A stretch of DNA of 64,000 nucleotides. It comes from Eubacteriaceae bacterium. Lineage in GTDB: Bacteria > Bacillota > Clostridia > Eubacteriales > Eubacteriaceae. The stretch lies in contig JAAYJS010000020.1 of NCBI GenBank assembly GCA_012522805.1, positions 1-64,000 on the forward strand. Reading direction: 5' to 3'. The notes beneath the pieces were generated by a model. It was not told the DNA's origin and ran no database searches. It saw only the letters and a program-made list of their open reading frames with translations. Within the stretch, counting starts at the first letter, position 1. The number at the start of each line of letters is the position of its first letter. Position numbers and translations under genes: made by a program. Of this stretch, positions 15,231-23,709 are shown piece by piece.

Positions 15231-16340
15231 ATGGAATATACCTATCGCTTTTCTAACGGTCCAGTAGAAATGAATAAATTAATGGATGAGTATTATAATT
15301 TAGACAGAACACGTAAATTTTGTTACGAGTGTCCGAGTTTTAATAAAAATTGGTCCTGCCCTGATTACGATTTTGAAGAAAAAGAATGGCTCAATCGTTA
15401 TCGATACGTCTATTTGATCGGTAAGGAATATCATATTCCCAGAGAAGACCGACAAAAAGTGATCGGTGTCGCTAAGGTGGGAGACTACGCTCTGCGCGCT
15501 ATGAAAGTATTAAAAGTATCGGCTTTTAAAGACCTCATAGCTTTGGAAAAAAAAGTTCCCAACAGCATGGCCTTAATGCCGGGGAAATGCATTGTATGTG
15601 AAATAACGGAAGACTTAAAATGCACTAAAGAAATTGGGGATGAACCCTGTCGCCATCCTGAAGTCTTGAGATTTTCCTTGGAGTCCTTGGGATTCGATGT
15701 GGATTCCATCATGAAATTTGAAATCGGTCTGTATTTACAATGGCCAAAAGAGGGACGTTTACCTGAAAAATTATGCGGAGTTATGGCATTGATGACCCAA
15801 GAACCCATCGACATGGACATCATTAAAGAGCATTTTCCCGATACTAAAAAAGACTGGCGAATGACGACCTTGGCCAATGCGGATAAACCGGAAATAAAAA
15901 GAGCGGAAAGTTGGCTCGAAAATTTAGAAAGTAAAAATGAAGAGAATGATCAATCGGAGCCTCTTTATCAAACGCAATCACAATGGATAGGGTATAAGAG
16001 CGAATTGCTTGAAAGTGAAAACACACCATGGAAAGAGCAGAAAGCCCAAATAGAGGTCGAAGCTCAAGGGGAAAGAAACGAATTGACAGAAACGAAAGCA
16101 GAAGAAATAGAGGAACAGTTTAAGGATGACAGTTTTACAGATGGTGGAGCACCTCAATTAGAAGATGCGCAAGAATTAGAAGAATCCGAAAATGAAAGGA
16201 AACCCAAGAGTCAAGCAGGCGAAGTTGTTACAGAAGTGGATGACAATGATGAGGATGCAGAAGGCGAAAAAAAATACAAGTGGCTTGGCTTTAAAAGTGA
16301 CATCTTAGAAGAAGATGACATTGAATCAAAGTGGAAATAA
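15231..16340 (+). CDS. DUF2284 metal-binding protein with long acidic tail carrying a repeated motif
   Basis: 369 residues. Residues 1-200 match DUF2284, a cysteine-rich domain predicted to bind metal or Fe-S: Cys31, Cys34 and Cys43 (CYECPSFNKNWSCP), then Cys120, 123, 131 and 140. The remaining 170 residues are acidic and low in complexity, rich in Glu, Asp and Lys. Two copies of a short motif stand out in this tail, QWIGYKSELLE (251-261) and KWLGFKSDILE (350-360), each followed by a Trp-Lys. Family proteins usually end after the first domain, so this tail is unusual. It precedes mtnP by 28 bases with no terminator, so it may be the first gene of that operon. Its role is unknown. Confidence 0.8.
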   Translation: MEYTYRFSNGPVEMNKLMDEYYNLDRTRKFCYECPSFNKNWSCPDYDFEEKEWLNRYRYVYLIGKEYHIPREDRQKVIGVAKVGDYALRAMKVLKVSAFKDLIALEKKVPNSMALMPGKCIVCEITEDLKCTKEIGDEPCRHPEVLRFSLESLGFDVDSIMKFEIGLYLQWPKEGRLPEKLCGVMALMTQEPIDMDIIKEHFPDTKKDWRMTTLANADKPEIKRAESWLENLESKNEENDQSEPLYQTQSQWIGYKSELLESENTPWKEQKAQIEVEAQGERNELTETKAEEIEEQFKDDSFTDGGAPQLEDAQELEESENERKPKSQAGEVVTEVDDNDEDAEGEKKYKWLGFKSDILEEDDIESKWK

Positions 16341-16368
16341 AAAACAATAAATATAAGGAAGAGAAAAA

Positions 16369-17127
16369 ATGTTGTATTACAAAGCAGATATTGGCGTAAT
16401 TGGCGGCTCAGGCTTTTACGAATTAATTCCGGATGTCAGAAAAATAAGCGTTGACACCCGTTACGGGAATCCTTCCGAGGATATATCCTTGGCAAATATT
16501 GGAGACAAACAGGTTGCTTTTCTACCACGACATGGACAGGACCATCGGTTCAATCCGTCAGAAATAAACTACCGTGCCAATATAGACGCCATGTACCAAT
16601 TAGGTGTAAAAGCTTTAATTTCACCTTGTTGTGTGGGATCCTTGCGACCGGATATGAAACCGGGAGATTTTGTCGTAACTGACCAATTTATCAATTTTAC
16701 CTCAGGCAGAAAAGACACCTTTTTTGAAAGCCCCAAAGTGGAACATCTATCCGCTGCGCACCCCTACGATGACAACTTAAGGCAATTGGCTCTTCGTGAA
16801 GCCAGAGGCTTAGGGATTACTGTACATGACGGGGGTACCGTTGTCGTGATCAACGGTCCTCGCTTTTCTACCCAAGCGGAAAGCCGCATGTTCGGTATTT
16901 TAGGTGCGGATATTATCAATATGACCCAATACCCGGAAGGTTATTTATGCATCGAAAAGGGGATACCTGTGGTCAACATAGCTTTGGTCACCGATTACGA
17001 TGCGGGTTTGGAAGGTCGCGACGATATCAAGCCCGTAACCGGTGATGAAGTACTGCGCGTATTGGCTGAAAATAACGAAAAGGTAAAAAAGCTTATTTTC
17101 AAACTCATCGATGCCATAGAGGTGTAG
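16369..17127 (+). CDS. mtnP: S-methyl-5'-thioadenosine/thioinosine phosphorylase
   Basis: 252 residues of the trimeric purine nucleoside phosphorylase family. GGSGFYEL near residue 10, RHGQDHRFNPSEINYRANI near 53 (phosphate and ribose binding), and GPRFSTQAESRMF with NMTQYPE near 165-190 are the signature blocks. The reaction splits methylthioadenosine (or 5'-deoxyadenosine or methylthioinosine) with phosphate into base and 5-substituted ribose-1-phosphate. Asn/Thr/Tyr in the NMT segment leaves adenine versus hypoxanthine preference open. It lies one base before mtnA, so translation is probably coupled. Confidence 0.92.
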   Translation: MLYYKADIGVIGGSGFYELIPDVRKISVDTRYGNPSEDISLANIGDKQVAFLPRHGQDHRFNPSEINYRANIDAMYQLGVKALISPCCVGSLRPDMKPGDFVVTDQFINFTSGRKDTFFESPKVEHLSAAHPYDDNLRQLALREARGLGITVHDGGTVVVINGPRFSTQAESRMFGILGADIINMTQYPEGYLCIEKGIPVVNIALVTDYDAGLEGRDDIKPVTGDEVLRVLAENNEKVKKLIFKLIDAIEV

Positions 17128-17128
17128 G

Positions 17129-18166
17129 ATGCATCCGGTTTATTACAAAGAGGGAACATTAAAACTCATAGACCAAAGACTTTTGCCGGAAGAGGAAATA
17201 CACCTTGCCTATACGGATTACAGAAAAATTGCAGAAGCCATTACGGACATGGTCGTGCGCGGTGCGCCGGCCATCGGCGTGACGGCAGCTTACGGCATAT
17301 ATTTTGCCGCAGAAGAATTTAAAAACACGAGTCCCGACGCATTTGAGCAGGCTATGACGGAAGCGGCTACGGTGTTGGCAGCTGCCAGACCGACAGCGGT
17401 CAACCTTTTTTGGGCCATCGAGCGTATGAAAAAGTGTTTGGAAAAACATCGTCATCTGACGAATGTGGCGGCAACACAAGCCCTGAAAAAAGAAGCGGAT
17501 GCTATCTTACGGGAAGATCTTGAAATGTGTCGCGCCATAGGGCAGCACGGCAATCAGTTGATACCACAAAATGCACAGATTTTAACCCATTGCAACGCCG
17601 GTGCCTTGGCTACCGCAGGCTACGGGACCGCCTTAGGTGTTGTTCGTGCAGCCCATGAAGCGGGTAAGAACGTCCATGTTTATGCCGACGAAACCCGTCC
17701 TTTTCTACAAGGATCGCGATTGACGGCCTACGAATTACATGCTGACGGCATACCCGTTACCTTGATAACGGACAACATGGCCGGCTGGATGATGAAGCAA
17801 GGGAAGGTAGACTGTGTCGTTGTCGGTGCAGATCGCATTGCAGCTAATGGCGATGTGGCCAATAAAATTGGAACCTTCAGTTTAGCGGTATTGGCAAAAT
17901 ATCATGAAATTCCATTTTACGTCGCAGCCCCAACCTCCACCATCGATTTTAAACTCAAAACAGGTGATGGTATAGTCATTGAAGAGCGTAGTCCACGGGA
18001 GGTCACCCATATCGGGGAAATCCAATTGGCACCGGAGGGGATCAATGTCAGAAATCCGGCTTTTGATGTGACCGACCACCCCCTCATCACAGCGATGATT
18101 ACAGAGAAAGGTGTTTTAAAACCGCCCTACCAACAAGGGATTGCGAAACTAGGTGGCAACCGATGA
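17129..18166 (+). CDS. mtnA: S-methyl-5-thioribose-1-phosphate isomerase
   Basis: 345 residues, the usual length. MtnA converts 5-methylthioribose-1-phosphate to the ribulose-1-phosphate; homologues accept 5-deoxyribose-1-phosphate. Conserved blocks are VRGAPAIGVTAAYG near residue 47, HCNAGALATAGYGTALGV near 150 with the active Cys, and VVVGADRIAANGDVANKIGT near 230 with the catalytic Asp. It starts one base after mtnP and overlaps the next gene by four bases (ATGA), so the three form one translational unit. Confidence 0.95.
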   Translation: MHPVYYKEGTLKLIDQRLLPEEEIHLAYTDYRKIAEAITDMVVRGAPAIGVTAAYGIYFAAEEFKNTSPDAFEQAMTEAATVLAAARPTAVNLFWAIERMKKCLEKHRHLTNVAATQALKKEADAILREDLEMCRAIGQHGNQLIPQNAQILTHCNAGALATAGYGTALGVVRAAHEAGKNVHVYADETRPFLQGSRLTAYELHADGIPVTLITDNMAGWMMKQGKVDCVVVGADRIAANGDVANKIGTFSLAVLAKYHEIPFYVAAPTSTIDFKLKTGDGIVIEERSPREVTHIGEIQLAPEGINVRNPAFDVTDHPLITAMITEKGVLKPPYQQGIAKLGGNR

Positions 18167-18954
18167 AATACGCTATGTTCTCATGGTTTGGTTACTATAT
18201 GCCCTTTGAAGAACGCATCGATACCATTGCTCAAGCAGGCTTCGATGAAGTGATGCTGTCCTTGGAAAGTGAAGAAGCTCCTTATTTTTATGATAAAGAA
18301 AACTTTTGTAGTTATGTGCGAAAAAGTGGCTTAGAAGTCACTAATTTTCATGCACCCTTTATAGGTTATAGTCAAATTTGGGAAAAAAGTTTAAAAGAAA
18401 ATTCACAGTTACTACAATCCTTTAAGAAAATGTTGGAGACTTGCAATAGGCAAGATGTTCCGACATTGGTGGTGCACACCTGTGATATCGAATTGGGCGA
18501 TTATAAAAAGCAAAATGGTTTAGATTTCTTTAAAGCTTTGACAGATGCTGCGGAAAAACATGAAGTTTATTTGGCGGTGGAAAATGTCACCAGGCAGTTT
18601 TTGCTTCGCTACCTTTTAGAAAATATCGACTCTCATTATTTTGCTATGTGCTACGATTCTTCCCACGACTATATGTTAGAAGATGGAAAGGGCAGACTGA
18701 TCGAGGACTATCCTGAAAAAGTTAGGGCTCTACATCTATCCGATAACGATTTTAAAAAAGATCGCCATTGGATACCCGGAGAGGGGAAGATTCCCTTTAA
18801 AACGGTGCTGGAAAATATCCGCAGTACCCCCATGGATGTGTTGTCCTTCGAAGTCTTGGCGAATCAAGAATGGCAGGAAAAGACACCTTTAGAATTTTGC
18901 AAACAAGTTCGGTATTCATTAAATCCATATCAAAAAAAACAAAAAAACGAGTAG
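18163..18954 (+). CDS. Sugar phosphate isomerase/epimerase-like TIM barrel protein
   Basis: 263 residues of the xylose-isomerase-like TIM barrel family (AP_endonuc_2 fold). Metal-binding positions expected for the fold are visible: Glu in AVENVTR, Asp and His in CYDSSHD, His in ALHLSDND and Glu in LSFEVLA. Members isomerise or epimerise sugars or their phosphates. Its four-base overlap with mtnA suggests it acts on the 5-substituted ribulose-1-phosphate product, a position taken in known pathways by MtnB or a class II aldolase. That role is inference. A terminator overlaps its stop codon. Confidence 0.82.
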   Translation: MKYAMFSWFGYYMPFEERIDTIAQAGFDEVMLSLESEEAPYFYDKENFCSYVRKSGLEVTNFHAPFIGYSQIWEKSLKENSQLLQSFKKMLETCNRQDVPTLVVHTCDIELGDYKKQNGLDFFKALTDAAEKHEVYLAVENVTRQFLLRYLLENIDSHYFAMCYDSSHDYMLEDGKGRLIEDYPEKVRALHLSDNDFKKDRHWIPGEGKIPFKTVLENIRSTPMDVLSFEVLANQEWQEKTPLEFCKQVRYSLNPYQKKQKNE

Positions 18955-18980
18955 GCGTTTATATACGCCTATTCGTTTTT
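18943..18980. terminator. Bidirectional terminator
   Basis: A 16-bp stem with one G-T pair (18943-18958 with 18965-18980) is flanked by A-rich sequence on the left and Ts on the right. It overlaps the stop codon of the TIM barrel gene and also serves the convergent MATE gene. Confidence 0.88.
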
Positions 18981-19007
18981 ATTGTATCCCAACTCTTTTA
19001 AAACACA

Positions 19008-20342
19008 CTATTTGATTTGAGACCATTTGTTGACAAACACATAGAAAGCGATGAACAGCAAGACACCTTTTGTCATACTGGTTAAAGCAATCGCCCACCA
19101 AACTCCTTCGACGCCATATATTGAGGAAAGAAAGATACCTAGGGGAAGTCGAATGAGGGTAACCACAGCAATGACAATGGAAGGCAATAGAGTTTTCCCA
19201 TACCCGGCAAAGGCACCGGCGATTAAAATCTCCATACACATAAAAATCTGGGATAGGGAGACAATTCTTAAGTAGGCTATACCACCCAACAATCCCTCCT
19301 GTTCCTTTAAAAAAAGCCAGGAGATATCTCTTGCGAAAAAGTAAAGAATCAAAGAAGCAAGTGCTCCGATAATCATGACAATCGACAATCCGCTGTAGTA
19401 ACCTTTTTTAGCCCGGAGGTATTGAGCGGCACCGAAGTTTTGGGCAATAAAGGCATTGGTCGCTGAAGCGATACCGTCGGCTGTTAACCACGAAATAGCT
19501 TCCACCTGAGATCCAACTCTTTGTACGGCGACGGAGACGTCTCCAAAAGATGCAACCAAGCGTCCGATCAATATGGAAACGCCGGAATACAACATGGATT
19601 GAACCCCTACCGGTGTACCGATCTTAAAAATGTGTTTTAAATGTTTGGATAATTCGGAAAAAGAATCCTTTTGAATATCAAAGAGGGGATCCTTTCTTGC
19701 AGCGGATAACATCAGAATAAAAACACAGATGTGTGACAAGACCGTTGCCCATGCGGCACCCTTAACACCCAAGTTCAATGCGAAAATAAACAGAGGGTCC
19801 AACAAAATATTCAAGATTAAACCGAAGGTATTCGCTATAAAAGGTGTGCGGCTATTGCCTTTTGCTGTAAATAAACCCGTTAGGGTTAAAGTCAAGTAAA
19901 AAAACGGTATCTCAAAGGAGATGGTCGTCAAATAACCGATACCGGCGGTAATGGTTTGTGGTTGTTGAAACTGAAAAAAACCAATAATAAACGGGGCAAA
20001 AAAGAACAGGACCAAGGCATTAATCAAAGAGAGCACCAAAGCGGCGAATAATGAAATGGTACTGTATCGATTAGCCAAGGTTTCATTCTTTTGACCCAAT
20101 GCGTGACCGGTCAAGACTTGTCCTCCGGAACGCGCAATAATAGCAAAACTTTCTGAAAACCATATAAACAAGCCGCCGGTACCTACGGCTGCAACAGCAT
20201 AAGCTCCTAAACGAGATATCCAAAACATATCGACCAAGGAATATGCAGTGGCAATAAACGAAGTAGCCATTATGGGTAACGAAAGTTGAGTCAGCGACCC
20301 GGTTATGGAACCTTCCAATAAATTAATCTGTTTGTCTTTCAT
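19008..20342 (-). CDS. MATE-family multidrug/cation antiporter
   Basis: 444 residues from the ATG at 20342: the AAGGAG then lies six bases upstream, whereas the ATG at 20348 abuts it. Twelve membrane helices in two similar halves are apparent. MATE marks include the N-terminal LTQLSLPIMATSF and YSLVDMFWISRLGAYAVAAVG, and in the second half GVQSMLYSGVSILIGRLVASFGDVSVA. MATE proteins export drugs or metabolites with Na+ or H+ exchange, and the substrate cannot be read. It is a stand-alone minus-strand gene between two plus-strand transcripts. Confidence 0.9.
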   Translation of the reverse strand: MKDKQINLLEGSITGSLTQLSLPIMATSFIATAYSLVDMFWISRLGAYAVAAVGTGGLFIWFSESFAIIARSGGQVLTGHALGQKNETLANRYSTISLFAALVLSLINALVLFFFAPFIIGFFQFQQPQTITAGIGYLTTISFEIPFFYLTLTLTGLFTAKGNSRTPFIANTFGLILNILLDPLFIFALNLGVKGAAWATVLSHICVFILMLSAARKDPLFDIQKDSFSELSKHLKHIFKIGTPVGVQSMLYSGVSILIGRLVASFGDVSVAVQRVGSQVEAISWLTADGIASATNAFIAQNFGAAQYLRAKKGYYSGLSIVMIIGALASLILYFFARDISWLFLKEQEGLLGGIAYLRIVSLSQIFMCMEILIAGAFAGYGKTLLPSIVIAVVTLIRLPLGIFLSSIYGVEGVWWAIALTSMTKGVLLFIAFYVFVNKWSQIK

Positions 20343-20469
20343 CCTCATCTCCTTACAACATTTGTTATTTTACCAAAACTGAGCATAAAGGTAAACGGCG
20401 CCCTTGCGTTTAAGAAAAAGTTAGATTCCAAGTGTTATAATTTAAACACCAGTTATAGGAGGACTTAGT

Positions 20470-21063
20470 ATGGAAACTATTGTATTAACGTTAGAACAAA
20501 TAGAAGCAGTTATCGATGCAACCGACGGCAACTATCGCCAAGTTAAGGATGCTCTTACGGCAACTGAAGGCAATGTAGAAGAAGCGATTAAGATTGTACA
20601 GGCACAAAAAGTCATTGAATCCGAAGAAAAAGCCAAAGAAAAAGTAGAAAAAAAATTCGAGGAAGCCAAAGAAAAAGCTGAAGAGACCTACGAAAAGGCA
20701 AAAGAAACGGCTAAAGAAGCCAAAGATACCGCCAGCAAGAAAAGCAAAGTTTTGATGAATGACATCATCGATGCTATCAAACAAATATGGGAAACAGGCA
20801 ATGCCAGTCGTTTGACCATCGAAAAAGATGACAATACCATATTAGACATCTCCTTGGTGGTTTCCACAATCGGTTTGGTATTGGCACCGGTCTTAGCGGT
20901 TATCGGCTTGAGTGTGGCTTTTCTCACCGAGTATACGATTAAAATCTATTTAGACGATGGGAAAGTTGTCAATGTCAGAGAATTTGCCATGAAATCAAAG
21001 GTAGAGAGAACTGAAAAAAATGTACCTTCAACTGATGAACCGGAAGAAGATAACGAGAAATAA
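20470..21063 (+). CDS. UBA-like and DUF4342 domain protein
   Basis: 197 residues in three parts. Residues 1-45 (LTLEQIEAVIDATDGNYRQVKDALTATEGNVEEAIKIV, in pieces) look like the UBA/TS-N three-helix domain known from EF-Ts. Residues 50-95 are a Lys/Glu/Ala-rich coiled coil. Residues 98-165 match DUF4342 (IIDAIKQIWETGNASRLTIEKDD, followed by a hydrophobic segment of membrane-helix length near 135-155). A charged tail ends it. No function is established; the layout suggests a membrane-associated protein with a cytosolic helical arm. GGAGG precedes the ATG, and TATAAT at about 20436 is a likely -10. Confidence 0.8.
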   Translation: METIVLTLEQIEAVIDATDGNYRQVKDALTATEGNVEEAIKIVQAQKVIESEEKAKEKVEKKFEEAKEKAEETYEKAKETAKEAKDTASKKSKVLMNDIIDAIKQIWETGNASRLTIEKDDNTILDISLVVSTIGLVLAPVLAVIGLSVAFLTEYTIKIYLDDGKVVNVREFAMKSKVERTEKNVPSTDEPEEDNEK

Positions 21064-21084
21064 TAAACTCAATCGATCTTTACT

Positions 21085-21136
21085 ACGCACCCGTCATGTA
21101 CCGGATTTTACCGTGCATGACGGATGCGTTTTTTTA
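21085..21136 (+). terminator. Terminator after the DUF4342 gene
   Basis: Arms acgcacccgtcatg (21085-21098) and catgacggatgcgt (21116-21129) pair with one mismatch; an inner repeat (accgg/ccgt) extends the structure. Seven Ts follow. Confidence 0.88.
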
Positions 21137-21244
21137 ATGGAGCCATTTTTTGATACATAAAAAACGAGGTTTTTAAGTAAAAAAGCAAAAAACAACCCAT
21201 ACCAATACCCCTTTAAGGTATTTTTCTGTCTAAGTGAAAAATCA

Positions 21245-21273
21245 TTGCTTAATGCGAAATCTTATGCTAAAAT
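21245..21273 (+). promoter_or_regulatory. Promoter of the cobalamin operon
   Basis: TTGCTT (21245-21250), 17 bases, TAAAAT (21268-21273) with an extended -10 TG two bases upstream. Transcription would start near 21280, just before the riboswitch. Confidence 0.65.
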
Positions 21274-21279
21274 TTACTC

Positions 21280-21417
21280 AGCTTTAATTTGGAAAAACGG
21301 TGAAAAACCGTTGCAGTCCCCGCTACTGTAACAGCTAATTGCTGTAAGCCAGAAAACAAATTATCGCCATATGTGTTTCGGAGGAAAATATTGAACCGGA
21401 CACGTCCGGTTTTTTTA
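21280..21417 (+). promoter_or_regulatory. Cobalamin riboswitch with terminator
   Basis: Conserved core elements occur in order: GGAAAAACGGTGAAAAACCG (21291-21310), then GCAGTCCCCGCTACTGTAAC, then the B12-box region AAGCCAGAAAAC (21346-21357). A terminator hairpin (aaccgga cacg tccggtt, 21394-21411) with a T tract follows 38 bases before the cbiA start. Adenosylcobalamin binding should promote termination and so shut off the 21-gene operon. The B12 box departs somewhat from AGCCAGGAGACCTGCC, and the 5' boundary is approximate. Confidence 0.92.
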
Positions 21418-21454
21418 TGAGCAAAATCAGGGAAAAACAGAAAAGGAGAAGGGC

Positions 21455-22807
21455 ATGAGAAAATTTATGATAGCCGGTGTATCATCCAATGTCGGTAAAA
21501 CAACAGTCACCATGGGTGTCATGCGGGCATTGGTCCAGAGCGGTTATTCTGTTGTACCCTTTAAAACCGGACCGGATTACATCGACCCGATGTTTCACAC
21601 CTTTGTGACAGATGTCCCTTCCACCAATTTGGACACGTGGATGCTGGGCGATGAAACGACCAAACACCTATTTTATGAGAAACTACAAGATGATTCTGTG
21701 GCAGTGGTAGAAGGTGTAATGGGCTTATATGACGGACACAGCCGAGAAAACGATGTAGGCAGTTCTGCTTATCTTTCAGAAGTATTGGATTGCCCCGTTT
21801 TTTTAGTTATAGATGGAAGAGGGATGGCAAAAAGTGCCGCGGCAATGGTTAAGGGGTATGCAGAATTTAAATCGAGCATCAACCTTGCCGGAGTCATTGT
21901 CAACAAAATCAAGACGCCATCTCATTACGCTTTGCTTAAAGAAGTTATCGAAACCTATGCCGGTGTACCCTGTGTTGGATATTTCCCCGAGACGAAGGAT
22001 ATCACGATGAACAGCCGTCACTTGGGTTTGATACCCGTAGATGAGTTGGCAGGCTTGAAACAACAGGTGGATCGTGCGGCGGAAGTGGCGAAAGCACATA
22101 TTGATTTGGAACGTATGCTGAGCTTGGCAGCATTTCACGAAAAACCACCTGTCATCCAAGATCCTTTTATACCCTATGCCAATCGTTATGTAGGTAAAAC
22201 CATCGCTTATGCCAAGGACAAAGCCTTTAACTTTTACTATCAGGATAATTTAAAAGCACTCAAAACACTGGGATGTAAGTTGGAACCTTTTAGCCCGCTC
22301 ACAGACAGCGAATTGCCGGAGAAGTGCGATGCTCTGTATTTGGGGGGAGGATTTCCGGAAGTCTTTGCAGATGAACTGGAGAAAAATGAGGCGATGCGTT
22401 TGAACATCAAAAATGCCTTGAAATCCGGCTTGCCCTGCTATGCGGAGTGTGGCCGCTTTATATATTTAACCCGCCAAGTAACCGATTTACAAAATCAAAG
22501 CCGGCAACTGGTCGGTTTCTACGATATGACGTGCATCATGACCAAACGTTTACAGCGCTTTGGTTATGTTCAGGTCGCGGCGACCTTTGGCTCGCAACAG
22601 CTGGCCATCAATGCCCACGAATTTCATCACAGCCAAATGAAACAGGGCAGCGAGGAATACCCACATCTTTATTCCGTTTCAAAAGGAGAAAGGAACTGGG
22701 TAGATGGATGGATCCATCACAACACCCTTGCCGGGTACCCTCATCTACATTTTTATGCCAATCCCCTTTGGCTCATCGCCTTGTTGGATCATGCCTTTGC
22801 AGATTGA
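21455..22807 (+). CDS. cbiA: Cobyrinate a,c-diamide synthase
   Basis: 450 residues. CbiA amidates the a and c side chains of cob(II)yrinate using ATP and glutamine. The N-terminal dethiobiotin-synthetase-like ATPase domain has the P-loop SSNVGKTT near residue 10 and KTGPDYIDP near 38. The C-terminal class I glutamine amidotransferase domain has the nucleophile in YAECGRFIYL near residue 330 and HEFHHS near 390. The Gly-Arg after the Cys, instead of the more usual Gly-Gly, is a small variation. GGAGAAGGG precedes the start. It is the first gene after the riboswitch, so it sees the strongest control. Confidence 0.95.
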   Translation: MRKFMIAGVSSNVGKTTVTMGVMRALVQSGYSVVPFKTGPDYIDPMFHTFVTDVPSTNLDTWMLGDETTKHLFYEKLQDDSVAVVEGVMGLYDGHSRENDVGSSAYLSEVLDCPVFLVIDGRGMAKSAAAMVKGYAEFKSSINLAGVIVNKIKTPSHYALLKEVIETYAGVPCVGYFPETKDITMNSRHLGLIPVDELAGLKQQVDRAAEVAKAHIDLERMLSLAAFHEKPPVIQDPFIPYANRYVGKTIAYAKDKAFNFYYQDNLKALKTLGCKLEPFSPLTDSELPEKCDALYLGGGFPEVFADELEKNEAMRLNIKNALKSGLPCYAECGRFIYLTRQVTDLQNQSRQLVGFYDMTCIMTKRLQRFGYVQVAATFGSQQLAINAHEFHHSQMKQGSEEYPHLYSVSKGERNWVDGWIHHNTLAGYPHLHFYANPLWLIALLDHAFAD

Positions 22808-22816
22808 GGTGGTAAG

Positions 22817-23695
22817 ATGAAAGAAGTGATGGTGAGAGTGCCAGGTTCCTGTGGTGAGTTCATTCAAGGCTTTTATGAACAAAAACCTTGCTTGGTGTCC
22901 TGTCCCGTCGATCTCTATGCCTTTGCAAGGATTGCACAGGAGGACGCATCAACACAACTGAATCCTAAGTCTCAACGTTTGGTGGAAATTATCTTAGATA
23001 AGTACAAACTTTCTCCGGAGAAACTGAAAACCTTACACATCGGAATGCAAACGGAAATTCCCTTCGAGAAGGGAATGGCCAGTTCTACCGCAGACTTAAC
23101 AGCTGTGGGTTCAGCCCTATCCATATATTTCGATTTGGATATCGAACCCAACACCATGGCGACTCTGTGCGTGGAGGTGGAACCCACCGATAGCGTTATG
23201 TTTCAAAAAACAGTTTTATTTGACCATGTCCACGGCGAGGTTTTAAAAGAATACAAAGGTAGCCCTGAAGGCAATATGATCATCATTGATTTTAAAGGTG
23301 GTGTCAATACACTGGGCTTTCACGGGCAATCGTCAACGTGTTCCCATGAGGAACAAAAGCGGTTTAATAAAGTCTTAGCAACCTTCGAAAAGGGTTTAGA
23401 AGAAGAAAATATGTATCTCGTGGGGGAAGCGTGCACAGCAAGCGCACGACTGAACCAAAAAATTATTTATAAACCCCATCTGGAACCTTTAATCAAATTA
23501 AGTGAAACCTGTAAGGGTTACGGTGTCGTTACCGGACATAGTGGAACCGTTATCGGCGTCATGTATGAAGAACAACAATTTGACTATGAAAAATTTATGC
23601 AGGAATTTGTAAAAATAATCCCAAAAAAATCTTACGAAGCCTTGTATTTTAAAAAAATAGTTTCGGGAGGTACGGAAATAATCGTACATAAATAG
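22817..23695 (+). CDS. pduX: L-threonine kinase, PduX-type (GHMP family)
   Basis: 292 residues. PduX makes L-threonine-O-3-phosphate, the precursor of the aminopropanol linker of cobalamin. The start VRVPGSCGEFIQG is the PduX hallmark, and the GHMP ATP loop is EKGMASSTADL near residue 84. A C-terminal segment (VTGHSGTVIGVMYE) matches the third GHMP motif. The product is the substrate of the threonine-phosphate decarboxylase encoded near the other end of the operon. It lies nine bases after cbiA. Confidence 0.93.
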   Translation: MKEVMVRVPGSCGEFIQGFYEQKPCLVSCPVDLYAFARIAQEDASTQLNPKSQRLVEIILDKYKLSPEKLKTLHIGMQTEIPFEKGMASSTADLTAVGSALSIYFDLDIEPNTMATLCVEVEPTDSVMFQKTVLFDHVHGEVLKEYKGSPEGNMIIIDFKGGVNTLGFHGQSSTCSHEEQKRFNKVLATFEKGLEEENMYLVGEACTASARLNQKIIYKPHLEPLIKLSETCKGYGVVTGHSGTVIGVMYEEQQFDYEKFMQEFVKIIPKKSYEALYFKKIVSGGTEIIVHK

Positions 23696-23709
23696 AAAGG
23701 ATTCAAACC

